NCBI RefSeq assembly: GCF_007747655.1
Contig: NZ_CP036274.1
Coordinates: 1,798,001 to 1,862,000, forward strand
Direction of reading: 5' to 3'
DNA length: 64,000 nucleotides
Source: Anatilimnocola aggregata
GTDB taxonomy: Bacteria > Planctomycetota > Planctomycetia > Pirellulales > Pirellulaceae
Part shown: positions 25,884-33,425 of the stretch, one piece after another
How the letters are laid out: each line of letters opens with the position of its first letter
Numbering within the stretch: the first letter of the stretch is position 1
Translations under genes and position numbers: made by a program
Notes under the pieces: generated by a model
The model's input: the letters and a program-made list of their open reading frames with translations, nothing else
Database searches by the model: none
Told to the model about the DNA's origin: nothing

Positions 25884-27281
25884 CTAAAACAATTGTTTGA
25901 TCGGGGGCGTTTCTTCGGCGAGCTTGGTGAGTTCGCGGGGAATGCGGGTATCGAGGCGGAGTTGACCGACATCGAACAGGGTGTGCAGGACGGTCGACAT
26001 CAGGTTTGCGGTCGAGACGGGTTCAGTATCGGGCACATCGTTCTGCCGGCTGCTCTGGCCGATGACTTGCCCCATCTTCAAGCCGCCACCAGCCAGGGCG
26101 AGTGTGCAGAGGCGGGCCCAGTGATCTCGGCCGCCGCGGGCATTCACTTTGGGGGTTCGACCAAAGTCGCCGGTGATAATCAGCAGCACGTCGTCGCTCA
26201 GCCCACGCTCTTCCAGATCTTCCAGAAACGCCGAGACCGCTTTATCGAGCGGACGGCCGAGCATTTCCATTCCCGCTGCGACCCCCGGGTTGTTGCCGTC
26301 GGAGTGCATGTCCCAGCCCGAACTCTGCACGGTAATAAAACCGCAACCCGCTTCGACCAGACGCCGCGCGAGCAGCATCTGCTTGCCGAGCGAGGAAGGC
26401 TGAAAGACTTTTTTGCCGACGCGGAATTCGCGCGTGTCGTAACGCTCGACGAGTCGCTTGTCTTCTTTCTTCAGATCGAAGGCATCACCGGCCCCGCGCA
26501 GGACCATCTCGAGCGCCTGTTGCTCGTACTTATCGAGTCCTTGCATCGCGCCGGAAGCATCGACCTGACGATTCAAACGATCGAGTTGCCCAAGCAATGA
26601 GCGGCGATCATCGATCCGCTCAGCCGACAACTTCAACTGCATGTTCTTGAGCAGCGTGCTGCCGCCATTCGGATCGAACGCCGCATTCGCCAGGCCCAGC
26701 GAACCGGGTCGCGAGCCATTGGCAATGCGGCTGCGCTCGTTGACGTATTGGCCGTCAATCTCTTCGGAAGTGAGCAGGGCATAAGTGGGCAGGCCACTCT
26801 CGGGATGATTCGCGCCGCGAATCTTGGCGAAGACCGAGCCCATGCTATAGCCGGCTTTGCCATCACCCGCGGGATCGCTGCCGCCGGACAGGACGTGGGC
26901 GATCGCCTTCACGTGGTCGCCAACCGGATGCGTGAAAGAGCGGACCAGCGCCATCTTGTGGGCGTGGCTGGCCAGTTGAGGGAACGTGCCGCCGAACGAG
27001 ACACCGGGGAGCGACGACTTCACTTCACCCGTAATGCTGCAGTAAGGCGCGGGCGCATCGCTGTTGGGGTTAAACGTTTCAATGTGGCTAGGGCCGCCGC
27101 CGAGAAACAACAGCACCACCGATTTATTGCGGAAGTAGTTGAGTTGCTGGCCAGCCTCTTTCGCTGCCAACCACTGAGGAAGTGCCAGGCTGCCGAGGGA
27201 CAGTGCGCCGATTCGCACAAAGTCGCGCCGGCTTAAGCCAGTGCAATCGGTATTTTGAGCGCCGCAAAACCAGGTAAGCAT
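25884..27281 (-). CDS. DUF1501 domain-containing protein
   Basis: The start at ATG 27281 has AAGGA upstream and yields the Tat-like leader LSRRDFVRIGALSLGSLALP. Signature blocks match its downstream paralog: VLLFLGGGPSHIETFNPNSD (~60), RSFTHPVGDHVKAIAHVLSGG (~115), SGWDMHSDGNN (~310), LLIITGDFGRTPK (~360) and GGRDHWARLCTLALAGGGLK (~376). The 465-residue length is usual for the family. It is separated from the paralog by 94 nt, suggesting cotranscription. The substrate is unknown. Confidence 0.93.
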   Translation of the reverse strand: MLTWFCGAQNTDCTGLSRRDFVRIGALSLGSLALPQWLAAKEAGQQLNYFRNKSVVLLFLGGGPSHIETFNPNSDAPAPYCSITGEVKSSLPGVSFGGTFPQLASHAHKMALVRSFTHPVGDHVKAIAHVLSGGSDPAGDGKAGYSMGSVFAKIRGANHPESGLPTYALLTSEEIDGQYVNERSRIANGSRPGSLGLANAAFDPNGGSTLLKNMQLKLSAERIDDRRSLLGQLDRLNRQVDASGAMQGLDKYEQQALEMVLRGAGDAFDLKKEDKRLVERYDTREFRVGKKVFQPSSLGKQMLLARRLVEAGCGFITVQSSGWDMHSDGNNPGVAAGMEMLGRPLDKAVSAFLEDLEERGLSDDVLLIITGDFGRTPKVNARGGRDHWARLCTLALAGGGLKMGQVIGQSSRQNDVPDTEPVSTANLMSTVLHTLFDVGQLRLDTRIPRELTKLAEETPPIKQLF

Positions 27282-27394
27282 CGGGACAATCCTTTGGCGG
27301 GATGATGCGAACGCGCGCACCACTGGGATTATCGTATCTGAATACGCTGATGGGTCAATGTAATTTTCGAGATTTGGCCCAGAACGGCCAGCGA

Positions 27395-27634
27395 CTATTT
27401 CTCGGTCTGCCGAAGATACTCAGTCTGCCGGGGAGCCTGAGCGCTCGCTTGTGGCGCGGAGAGTGTGAAGCCAGCCCCGCAGCCGCACTGATAGACCAGA
27501 TTGGTGCCGAGGACGCGCGGATTCTTCACCGCAGCCACAATGTCTTCGCCATGCAGCATCGGCTTGGTTTCGAGTAACTTCAGGTCGCTGGAACCGCAGA
27601 TGGGGCAGGTGCGTTCAGTTGGTGAAATGCTCAT
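27395..27634 (-). CDS. small CPxCG-type zinc-ribbon protein
   Basis: The 79-residue protein begins MSISPTERTCPICGSSDLKL. Cys-x-x-Cys at residues 10-13 and a second pair YQCGCGAGF (~48-57) form a probable four-cysteine zinc ribbon. Between them is a basic/hydrophobic strand region. An open frame extends upstream to 28384, but it overlaps the CbiA-like gene, so the internal ATG is chosen. Such mini zinc ribbons often act in transcription or as metal-binding adaptors; no target is evident. It lies 152 nt downstream of the CbiA-like gene on the same strand. Confidence 0.75.
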   Translation of the reverse strand: MSISPTERTCPICGSSDLKLLETKPMLHGEDIVAAVKNPRVLGTNLVYQCGCGAGFTLSAPQASAQAPRQTEYLRQTEK

Positions 27635-27786
27635 GGTTTCACCGTAGTCAGGAGGCAAGATTTCTCCCAGGGAGTCAACTCCCAGAAAAGCCTCTTTGCG
27701 GCAGAAATCTTGGCCGATGCAGTGACAGCAGGTCAAATCGTCGCACCCAGAAAGGTGCTTGTCGCAGCCTGATAACGATTGCCGAA

Positions 27787-29178
27787 TCAGCGCGCCGAGC
27801 GAACCGCATTGCCGACTGGCAACGAGGGTCGTACGAACCGCTCGAGCAGGCTGGGGTGGGCTGCCAGATTGAAGAGTATCCGACTGCAGATGGCGTTGCT
27901 GCGGCCAAGGATATCGCACCGCTGCGCGGGATCGCCCGAGTAAGTCATCATTGCGCCGCACGGTTCGAGCTGCCAATTGGGATCTCGATAGCCACGCAGC
28001 GTGGTCTTGCGATCGGCCAGCCAGCAACCAAGGCCAAAGGTGACTTCGGTGGGCTGCGGCGTCGCGGGGCCGGCAGTGAAGCGCGCGTTCGCGGGAATAA
28101 TGCCCGCCATCATGGCCGCCGAACCGCCGGGCAGAATGAGTTGCCGGCACAGATACGCGGAGCCACTTCCTTCGGCATAAATTCGTCCACCGGCAGCGGC
28201 GAACGAACGGAATGATTGCATCAAGCAATGATTGCGGGCCAGTTCCTCCGCATATCGCTCGGGATGACCGCAGCCGATGTAAACCAGGTCCGTCTTGGCT
28301 GGCAAGCGTTCGCTGCGCAGGGGTGAAAAATCGGTGAGCGTCGCGCCCGATCGTTCGAGCGCATCGAGCACTTCCGGAAAGCAAAGCCCGAACGCTTCGT
28401 CCTGAGCAATCGCAATTTGCACCTGCGGTCCGAACGGCGGCAGCGGTTTGGCAACTTCAAATTGCTGGGGCAGGTTTGGCTTTTGCATGAGCTCACCCAG
28501 TTGTCGCTCGTCCCAATGAGGAGACAAATGATCGGCCAGGGCAGTCAATACTTCAGTCGCCGGCGGTGTTTCAGCTGGCCAGGATTCAATGAACGTTCGC
28601 AGCGACGACGGCAATTGCAAATAGCCCAGCACCGGAACTCGCCACAGCGATTCCAGTTCGGTTTGCAAGGTCATCGCTTGCTGGAGATTATCTACACCGT
28701 CGATGAGCAGGCCGTCGAGTTCGGTGGGAAGTCGTGCCGCGCGACAGGCCTGCAACTGCCGGGCATGCACGAGGCCAAGACGCGGCAGATCGAGCCACTG
28801 GCTGAGATTGTTAAAATTCTCTACATCCGCAGTGCGCGATGTGCCTTTTCCGACTGACTGGCACGCTGGACAGTTGCCACCTTCGGGAGCATCGATCAGC
28901 ACGCCCGTATCGGGACGGCCTACGGCGGCCGAAAAGACTTCGCGGCAGCGCTGCCGGGTCATCGACCAACTGTCCAAATGCCGGGGGCATTTGCCCGTGA
29001 TTCGTTGCAAGGCCTGATAAGGTGCCGGACAAGCACGAGCCAGAAACGGCACCGGTCGCAGGTTTGCCTGGCGAAAGCGGGCCAGAATGGCCCACACCAG
29101 GGCCCGGCATTGTCCGCCAGCCAAAGGGTGGACGAGCCCAAGTCGAGCAGCGGAACCTGGCCGTAACGGGTGACCCAT
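27787..29178 (-). CDS. CbiA/CobB-like glutamine-amidotransferase protein with degenerate P-loop
   Basis: The 463-residue product follows the layout of cobyrinate a,c-diamide synthase. An N-terminal dethiobiotin-synthetase-like domain reads LGLVHPLAGGQCRALVWAIL, then VPFLARACPAPYQAL and HLDSWSM. A C-terminal GATase-3 domain reads DFSPLRSERLP, VYIGCGHPERYAEELARN and GRIYAEGSGSAYL. Where true CbiA has a GxxGxGKT P-loop, this protein has HPLAGGQCRAL with no Lys-Thr, and the catalytic CGG nucleophile motif reads AEGSGS. Cobyrinate synthesis is therefore unlikely. The start may lie further upstream (29364), but 29178 fits the family length. Confidence 0.72.
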   Translation of the reverse strand: MGHPLRPGSAARLGLVHPLAGGQCRALVWAILARFRQANLRPVPFLARACPAPYQALQRITGKCPRHLDSWSMTRQRCREVFSAAVGRPDTGVLIDAPEGGNCPACQSVGKGTSRTADVENFNNLSQWLDLPRLGLVHARQLQACRAARLPTELDGLLIDGVDNLQQAMTLQTELESLWRVPVLGYLQLPSSLRTFIESWPAETPPATEVLTALADHLSPHWDERQLGELMQKPNLPQQFEVAKPLPPFGPQVQIAIAQDEAFGLCFPEVLDALERSGATLTDFSPLRSERLPAKTDLVYIGCGHPERYAEELARNHCLMQSFRSFAAAGGRIYAEGSGSAYLCRQLILPGGSAAMMAGIIPANARFTAGPATPQPTEVTFGLGCWLADRKTTLRGYRDPNWQLEPCGAMMTYSGDPAQRCDILGRSNAICSRILFNLAAHPSLLERFVRPSLPVGNAVRSAR

Positions 29179-29655
29179 ATGCGATTCAATCCAGCGGTGA
29201 ATGCCCCACGCAATTGACGAATGCACTCTCTGGTGGTGCCGGCGTCGCGATCTTTCAGCGTGAGGGAAAAGGGCCAAACAGCAAACGTAACAGAGCGGGC
29301 CGGGAGCTCGACTGGAGCCTTCGCTCGGTCCATTGTTCGAGGGGGGAGACTGTGGGTCAAGCAATAAAAATTGGCGAAAAACGCCATTTCCAGGTCATCA
29401 GGTAGATGTTTTTGGCCCAATAATGCCATTTCAGCCAGTCCGAGCCGGTCTTCGCCCGCGGCTGTTCCTGCCCAAGCATTCGTCTTGACTCATCGGTCCC
29501 GCTTTGCGAGACTCCGCCCAGTCACTGCCGATTCCCGGCTCGTTGCGCGCGAGAATAACGCCGCTGCGCGTTCGGAGTTGAGTAGTTGAAGCCCGTGTAG
29601 TTGAATCAACGACACGATTCTAAAGATGTGTTTCCAAAGACAAGGATGTCTGACA
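29179..29655. other. divergent intergenic region
   Basis: A 477-base stretch separates the CbiA-like gene from the lipoprotein gene at 29656. The first part is open in the CbiA frame up to 29364 but has no family-like sequence. I found no hairpin, repeat or reliable promoter. Confidence 0.4.
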
Positions 29656-30438
29656 ATGAAGCGACCAGGCTGGGAACTGGCGGTGGCAGTGCTCATGGCG
29701 GCAGGACTGGTGACTACCGGTGCTGTGGGCTGTGGCAAATCGAACGCTGTCCCCCCCACGCTCGAAACAAGTGGCGTTCAGCCGGGGCAAGCGATCGCTG
29801 CGGCACCCGCCAAAGAAGTCCCTGCCGACGCCGCCCCCGATCAAGTCGTCACGGTTTTTCTCGATGCCATGCGGGCCGGCGATGCGGCCACCACCGCAGC
29901 CCTGCTGACTGCCAAGGCACGTGAAGAAACGGCCAAGCACGAACTTCCCGTGGCCCCGAATGCGGCGCCCAATGCGCAGTTTCAGGTCGCTCCCGCGCAG
30001 TACCTACAAAACAACCCGAATGGGGCCCATGTTCAGGCTCGTTGGGTCGAGGTCTATGGCGACGAAACGATCACCAACGAAGTCATTTGGGTGTTGCGAA
30101 AACAACCCGATGGCTGGCGCGTGGCGGGCTTTGCCATTGAGTTGGTGCCGGGGCAAGGGCCCCAGTTCCTGAACTTTGAAGATCCGCTGGATATGATGAA
30201 TAAGCACAAAGAAGCTTTGGCCGCGGCCGAAGCTGAAGAAGCACGTGTCGCCGCTCAGGCGGCAGCTCAGACCGGTGTCGCGCAAGGAACCCAACCCGGA
30301 ATTGCACCAATTGACCAACCGGGCACCTTGCCGGCGGGCCAACCGGGCACTTTGCCTGCTGCTCCCGGTGCTTTCCCGGCCGAACCTACCCAACAGGCCA
30401 CGCAACCGGCATCACCCGAAGGAACGATATTCAAGTAA
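29656..30438 (+). CDS. predicted lipoprotein with Pro/Gln-rich tail
   Basis: ATG 29656, with AAGGATG upstream, gives a signal sequence ending VTTGAVGCGKS, a plausible lipobox with Cys at about residue 26. The core (about 70-175) reads PDQVVTVFLDAMRAGDAATTAALLTAKARE and NEVIWVLRKQPDGWRVAGFAIE, the pattern of an NTF2-like or SnoaL-like alpha+beta domain. The C-terminal third is Ala-, Gln- and Pro-rich with a repeated PGTLPAGQPGTLPAAPGAF. It probably sits in the periplasm. An intrinsic terminator at 30501 ends the transcript. Confidence 0.75.
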   Translation: MKRPGWELAVAVLMAAGLVTTGAVGCGKSNAVPPTLETSGVQPGQAIAAAPAKEVPADAAPDQVVTVFLDAMRAGDAATTAALLTAKAREETAKHELPVAPNAAPNAQFQVAPAQYLQNNPNGAHVQARWVEVYGDETITNEVIWVLRKQPDGWRVAGFAIELVPGQGPQFLNFEDPLDMMNKHKEALAAAEAEEARVAAQAAAQTGVAQGTQPGIAPIDQPGTLPAGQPGTLPAAPGAFPAEPTQQATQPASPEGTIFK

Positions 30439-30500
30439 ATGGGTGTTATGGCAACCATTTAACTCTTTCATCAGTAGATACTTAAGTCTGCTATCAGCCT

Positions 30501-30533
30501 GACCGCCTCGGGTTTTCCCGAGCGCGGTCTTTT
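30501..30533 (+). terminator. intrinsic terminator
   Basis: GACCGCctCGGG/CCCGagcGCGGTC form a long stem with a TTTT loop and a following TTTT tract. It is 62 nt after the lipoprotein stop. Confidence 0.8.
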
Positions 30534-30634
30534 GCATTTCTTGCCGACTTCGTCACCTCATCGAGCTATGCTGGAGGACGAGGTGGCAGGGGAACTCCGA
30601 GATTACGCAGTCTTCGTAAATTAACGTTGACCGC

Positions 30635-30662
30635 TTGACATTAGGTATGCCCCTGTTACCTT
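30635..30662 (+). promoter_or_regulatory. sigma-70-like promoter candidate for the Cys-rich gene
   Basis: A perfect -35 TTGACA (30635-30640) is followed after 16 nt by TACCTT (30657-30662), a weak -10. It would give a 5' leader of about 200 nt before the gene at 30874. The leader (30670-30873) contains no ORF I can support, but the GC-rich GCGGGCCCGC at about 30743-30752 is self-complementary. Confidence 0.4.
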
Positions 30663-30873
30663 AGCAGCCTAGCCTGTGTGACCACTGCAGACTTCGTACG
30701 TGTAAAGGTTTCGCAAACAGGGCAAGACCACACGAAGAACTGCGGGCCCGCAGGGTACAGAAGGTTGAACCTCGCTCGATTCACGCCGTCGCGTTGCGAG
30801 GTATTCCGGTGTTGACGGCAACTTGAGTTGTTTCGCCTTAAGGTACCTTAAAAGGCAAGTGGAGGAATTTAGA

Positions 30874-31275
30874 ATGAACCGTATCGTTATTTTGGGTGTC
30901 GCGATTTTCTTCGCGATGGTTGGTTTGGCTTTGATCGGTGGCGAAAAGAAGGCTTCGGCCGCTTTTGGTTGCCACGGTTGTGGTGGCGGTTGCGCCGCTA
31001 GCGATTGCTGCAGCAGCTCGTGCTGTGGTGGCCGTCGTCATCGTCGTTGCTGCTCGTCGTCGTGCTGCGCCGCTTCGGATTGCTGCTCGGCTTCGTCTTG
31101 CTGCTCGTCGTCGTGCTGCGGTGGCCGCAAGCACCGCCGTCGCTGCTGCTCGTCGAGCTGCTATAGCTCGTGCGGCGGTTGCGGTGGTTACAGCTGTGGT
31201 GGTTGCGCTGCCGCTGCTCCGGCTGCTGCTCCTGCCGATGCTCCAGCTCCGGCCCCTGTCGAAGCTCCTAAGTAG
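30874..31275 (+). CDS. cysteine-rich repetitive secreted protein
   Basis: The start at ATG 30874 has GGAGG upstream. Residues 1-30 form a signal peptide or anchor (IVILGVAIFFAMVGLALIGG). The mature part is dominated by CCSSSCC blocks separated by basic GGRRHRR or GGRKHRR patches, with two near-identical halves, then a GGCGGYSCGGC motif and an Ala/Pro tail. The roughly 28 cysteines could bind metal or form disulfide cross-links at the cell surface; planctomycete walls are known to be cysteine-rich and proteinaceous. The paired blocks suggest internal duplication. Strong promoter and terminator signals suggest high expression. Confidence 0.8.
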   Translation: MNRIVILGVAIFFAMVGLALIGGEKKASAAFGCHGCGGGCAASDCCSSSCCGGRRHRRCCSSSCCAASDCCSASSCCSSSCCGGRKHRRRCCSSSCYSSCGGCGGYSCGGCAAAAPAAAPADAPAPAPVEAPK

Positions 31276-31360
31276 TATTGAAAGTTCGGATCCACAGGCT
31301 TTGTGTTTAACCGGAAGGCAGCTCCCCTGTTGCTGCCCGCTGGTGTCCGACGAATTCGCA

Positions 31361-31401
31361 GAAAGACCGGGTCTCACGGCGGGATCCGGTCTTTCTTTTT
31401 T
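31361..31401 (+). terminator. intrinsic terminator of the Cys-rich gene
   Basis: GAAAGACCGG/CCGGTCTTTC form a 10-bp perfect stem around a 15-base loop and are followed by TTTTTT. It lies 86 nt past the stop codon. Confidence 0.9.
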
Positions 31402-31529
31402 CTTGCCGCAGCACGTTGCGTTTTTACCGCACGTCAGCCGCGATTGACCTAGACTCTCGTAGGCCCGCCTCGCGGCGCTAGCGCCCGCCATTATCCCCCT
31501 TCAAACGCGTAGTGAGACGCAACCTTCCG

Positions 31530-32276
31530 ATGGCCAGTAAACAACCCAGTCCGGAGCGCGCTCCAGCCGAGTGGAATTCCACCTGGCGCGGCGTCGCCTC
31601 GTTGCTGATTTTCATCCATTTGTTCTGCGTCTTCACGGTGCTCGCTTCCAATCACCTGCGCTCACCGTTGCAGGCTCGACTGGTCGAAGTGTTTAGCGCT
31701 TATACCCAGCTGCTTAACTTCGATCCGGACTTCACGCCGTACTACCTCGTCTCGGGACCGACGACCGACGACTGCGAGATCGTCCTCGATCTATATGCCG
31801 ATGGCGAGAAGCCGGTGGCCCAGCAATCACTGCTGAAAACCGTTCGCCTCCCCGATCAAGGCTCGAAGCTGCTCGGCAGTCAGCGGCGCTACATCACACT
31901 GGCCCGCATGGTTGCCACGTTTGCCAATCCCGAGAACGAACTCGACGAAATGTCGGGCGAAATCGCCCGCGCCGTGGGGGCCCGCATCATGCTCGAAAAT
32001 GGTGCCCGCCGCTGCGTCTTCCGCTGTGTGCAGCGGAGTAGCCAGCCCATCAATCTCGATGATCTTCGTCCCGGTTTCCCGCGCGACAACCCGCGCGCTC
32101 CGCAGTACGAACTCCTCGCTTATGAAGCCGACGTCTGGTTCGACGAAGACAACCAGGTGCAAGCCATCAAGCGCTCGGCCCGCAACGAAGTCGCGCCGCG
32201 CCAAGGTGCTTCGCAATCAGCTCCCGCCACGCCAGCCCCCGCGGTTCAAGCCCCTTCAGTTCAAGGAGGCTCCTAA
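31530..32276 (+). CDS. single-pass membrane hypothetical protein
   Basis: ATG 31530 is preferred to the GTG at 31512. One transmembrane helix lies near residues 22-43 (VASLLIFIHLFCVFTVLAS). The remaining region has the pattern of an extracytoplasmic alpha/beta domain (DFTPYYLVSGPTTDDCEIVLDLYADG, RRYITLARMVATFANPENE) with an Ala/Pro-rich tail. The stop codon overlaps the start of the HTTM gene by one base (TAATG). The pair is therefore translationally coupled and probably acts together, as is common for HTTM proteins with an accessory membrane subunit. Confidence 0.75.
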   Translation: MASKQPSPERAPAEWNSTWRGVASLLIFIHLFCVFTVLASNHLRSPLQARLVEVFSAYTQLLNFDPDFTPYYLVSGPTTDDCEIVLDLYADGEKPVAQQSLLKTVRLPDQGSKLLGSQRRYITLARMVATFANPENELDEMSGEIARAVGARIMLENGARRCVFRCVQRSSQPINLDDLRPGFPRDNPRAPQYELLAYEADVWFDEDNQVQAIKRSARNEVAPRQGASQSAPATPAPAVQAPSVQGGS

Positions 32277-33229
32277 TGCTCATGAAACAACAGGCCATCT
32301 CGTATTGGGAAGATCTGACCACGACCTTTGGCGAAAGCTGGAACGCGTTCTGGTTCACCCCTGCTAGTTCGCAGCCGCTAGCCATTGTCCGCATTGGCAC
32401 GGGGCTGCTCGCCACGATTCACTTTCTGTCGTATTGGGCCGACCTTACGCGCTGGTTCGCGCCGAACGGCTTGCTGCCGGCGGAAACGGTTCGCCGTTTG
32501 ACCGAAGAAGACGGCGTCATCAACTACAACTTCACGTTGCTGCAGATGGTCACCAAGCCCAACGAGATTTGGGTCTTCGAGATCATCGCGATCGTCGCCT
32601 CGCTGCTACTTGCGATTGGCTTGTTCAGCCGCGTGTCGGCCGCTGTTTCGCTCATCATGCTCCTCAGCTTCGTGCATCGCGCGCCGATGATCAGCGGCTT
32701 TGGTGAGCCGATCCTCTCGATGCTGCTGTTCTATCTATGCCTGGCCCCCAGTGGCGAATGGCTCAGTGTGAATGCCTGGTGGAAAGGGCGCAAGCAGACC
32801 GATCATGGAACTGCCGAAGTCCCCGCTCCGTCGGTGCTCGCCAATATTGGCATCCGCCTGATACAGGTTCACCTGGCGGCCTTCATCTTCATGATGGGCC
32901 TCTCGAAACTTTCCGCCGAACCGTGGTGGACCGGGGATGCCGTCTGGTACATGATCGCTCAAACAACTTCGCGACCGGTCGACCTCAGTTCACTCCGCGC
33001 TTCCCCCTTTGTCATCAATGCCTGGACCCACGCCCTGCTCGCGTTCGAGTTCGCGTTTCCCATTCTGATTTGGAATCGCTTTGCTCGTCCCCTACTGCTG
33101 GGCATTGGCGTCGCGCTTTGGTTGTCACTCGCCTTAGTCAGTGGGCACTTAATCTTTTGCCTCACCCTGATCGTCGCCGCTGCTGCTTTCTGGCCGTGGA
33201 ATCTTCAGCCCGCCCCGCGCACTGCCTAA
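32276..33229 (+). CDS. HTTM-domain membrane protein
   Basis: The 317-residue protein has six or more hydrophobic helices and the layout of the HTTM (horizontally transferred transmembrane) family, related to vitamin-K-dependent gamma-carboxylases. Diagnostic parts are PLAIVRIGTGLLATIHFLSYW (first helices), ADLTRWFAPNGLLP, and the HRAPMISGFGEPILSMLLFY block. Later come VHLAAFIFMMGLSKLSAEPWWTGDAVWY and FAFPILIWN. Whether it has carboxylase or electron-transfer activity is unknown. It is translationally coupled to the upstream anchor gene. Confidence 0.87.
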   Translation: MLMKQQAISYWEDLTTTFGESWNAFWFTPASSQPLAIVRIGTGLLATIHFLSYWADLTRWFAPNGLLPAETVRRLTEEDGVINYNFTLLQMVTKPNEIWVFEIIAIVASLLLAIGLFSRVSAAVSLIMLLSFVHRAPMISGFGEPILSMLLFYLCLAPSGEWLSVNAWWKGRKQTDHGTAEVPAPSVLANIGIRLIQVHLAAFIFMMGLSKLSAEPWWTGDAVWYMIAQTTSRPVDLSSLRASPFVINAWTHALLAFEFAFPILIWNRFARPLLLGIGVALWLSLALVSGHLIFCLTLIVAAAAFWPWNLQPAPRTA

Positions 33230-33425
33230 ATTCCTCCGCACATTCAAACGCCCCCGCCGCACGTGTATAAAACCGGGGGCGGGGGTTCAGTGGCTTATGC
33301 ACTACGGCTGGTGCATGATTCCTTGGAAAACGCCCAAGTCTTGCTTTTGACCCTGATTCATCGGACGATGCTTGATCCCGCGGCCCCTCGTCGCGAACGA
33401 GCTACATCGTGCGAAGGATCCTGTC

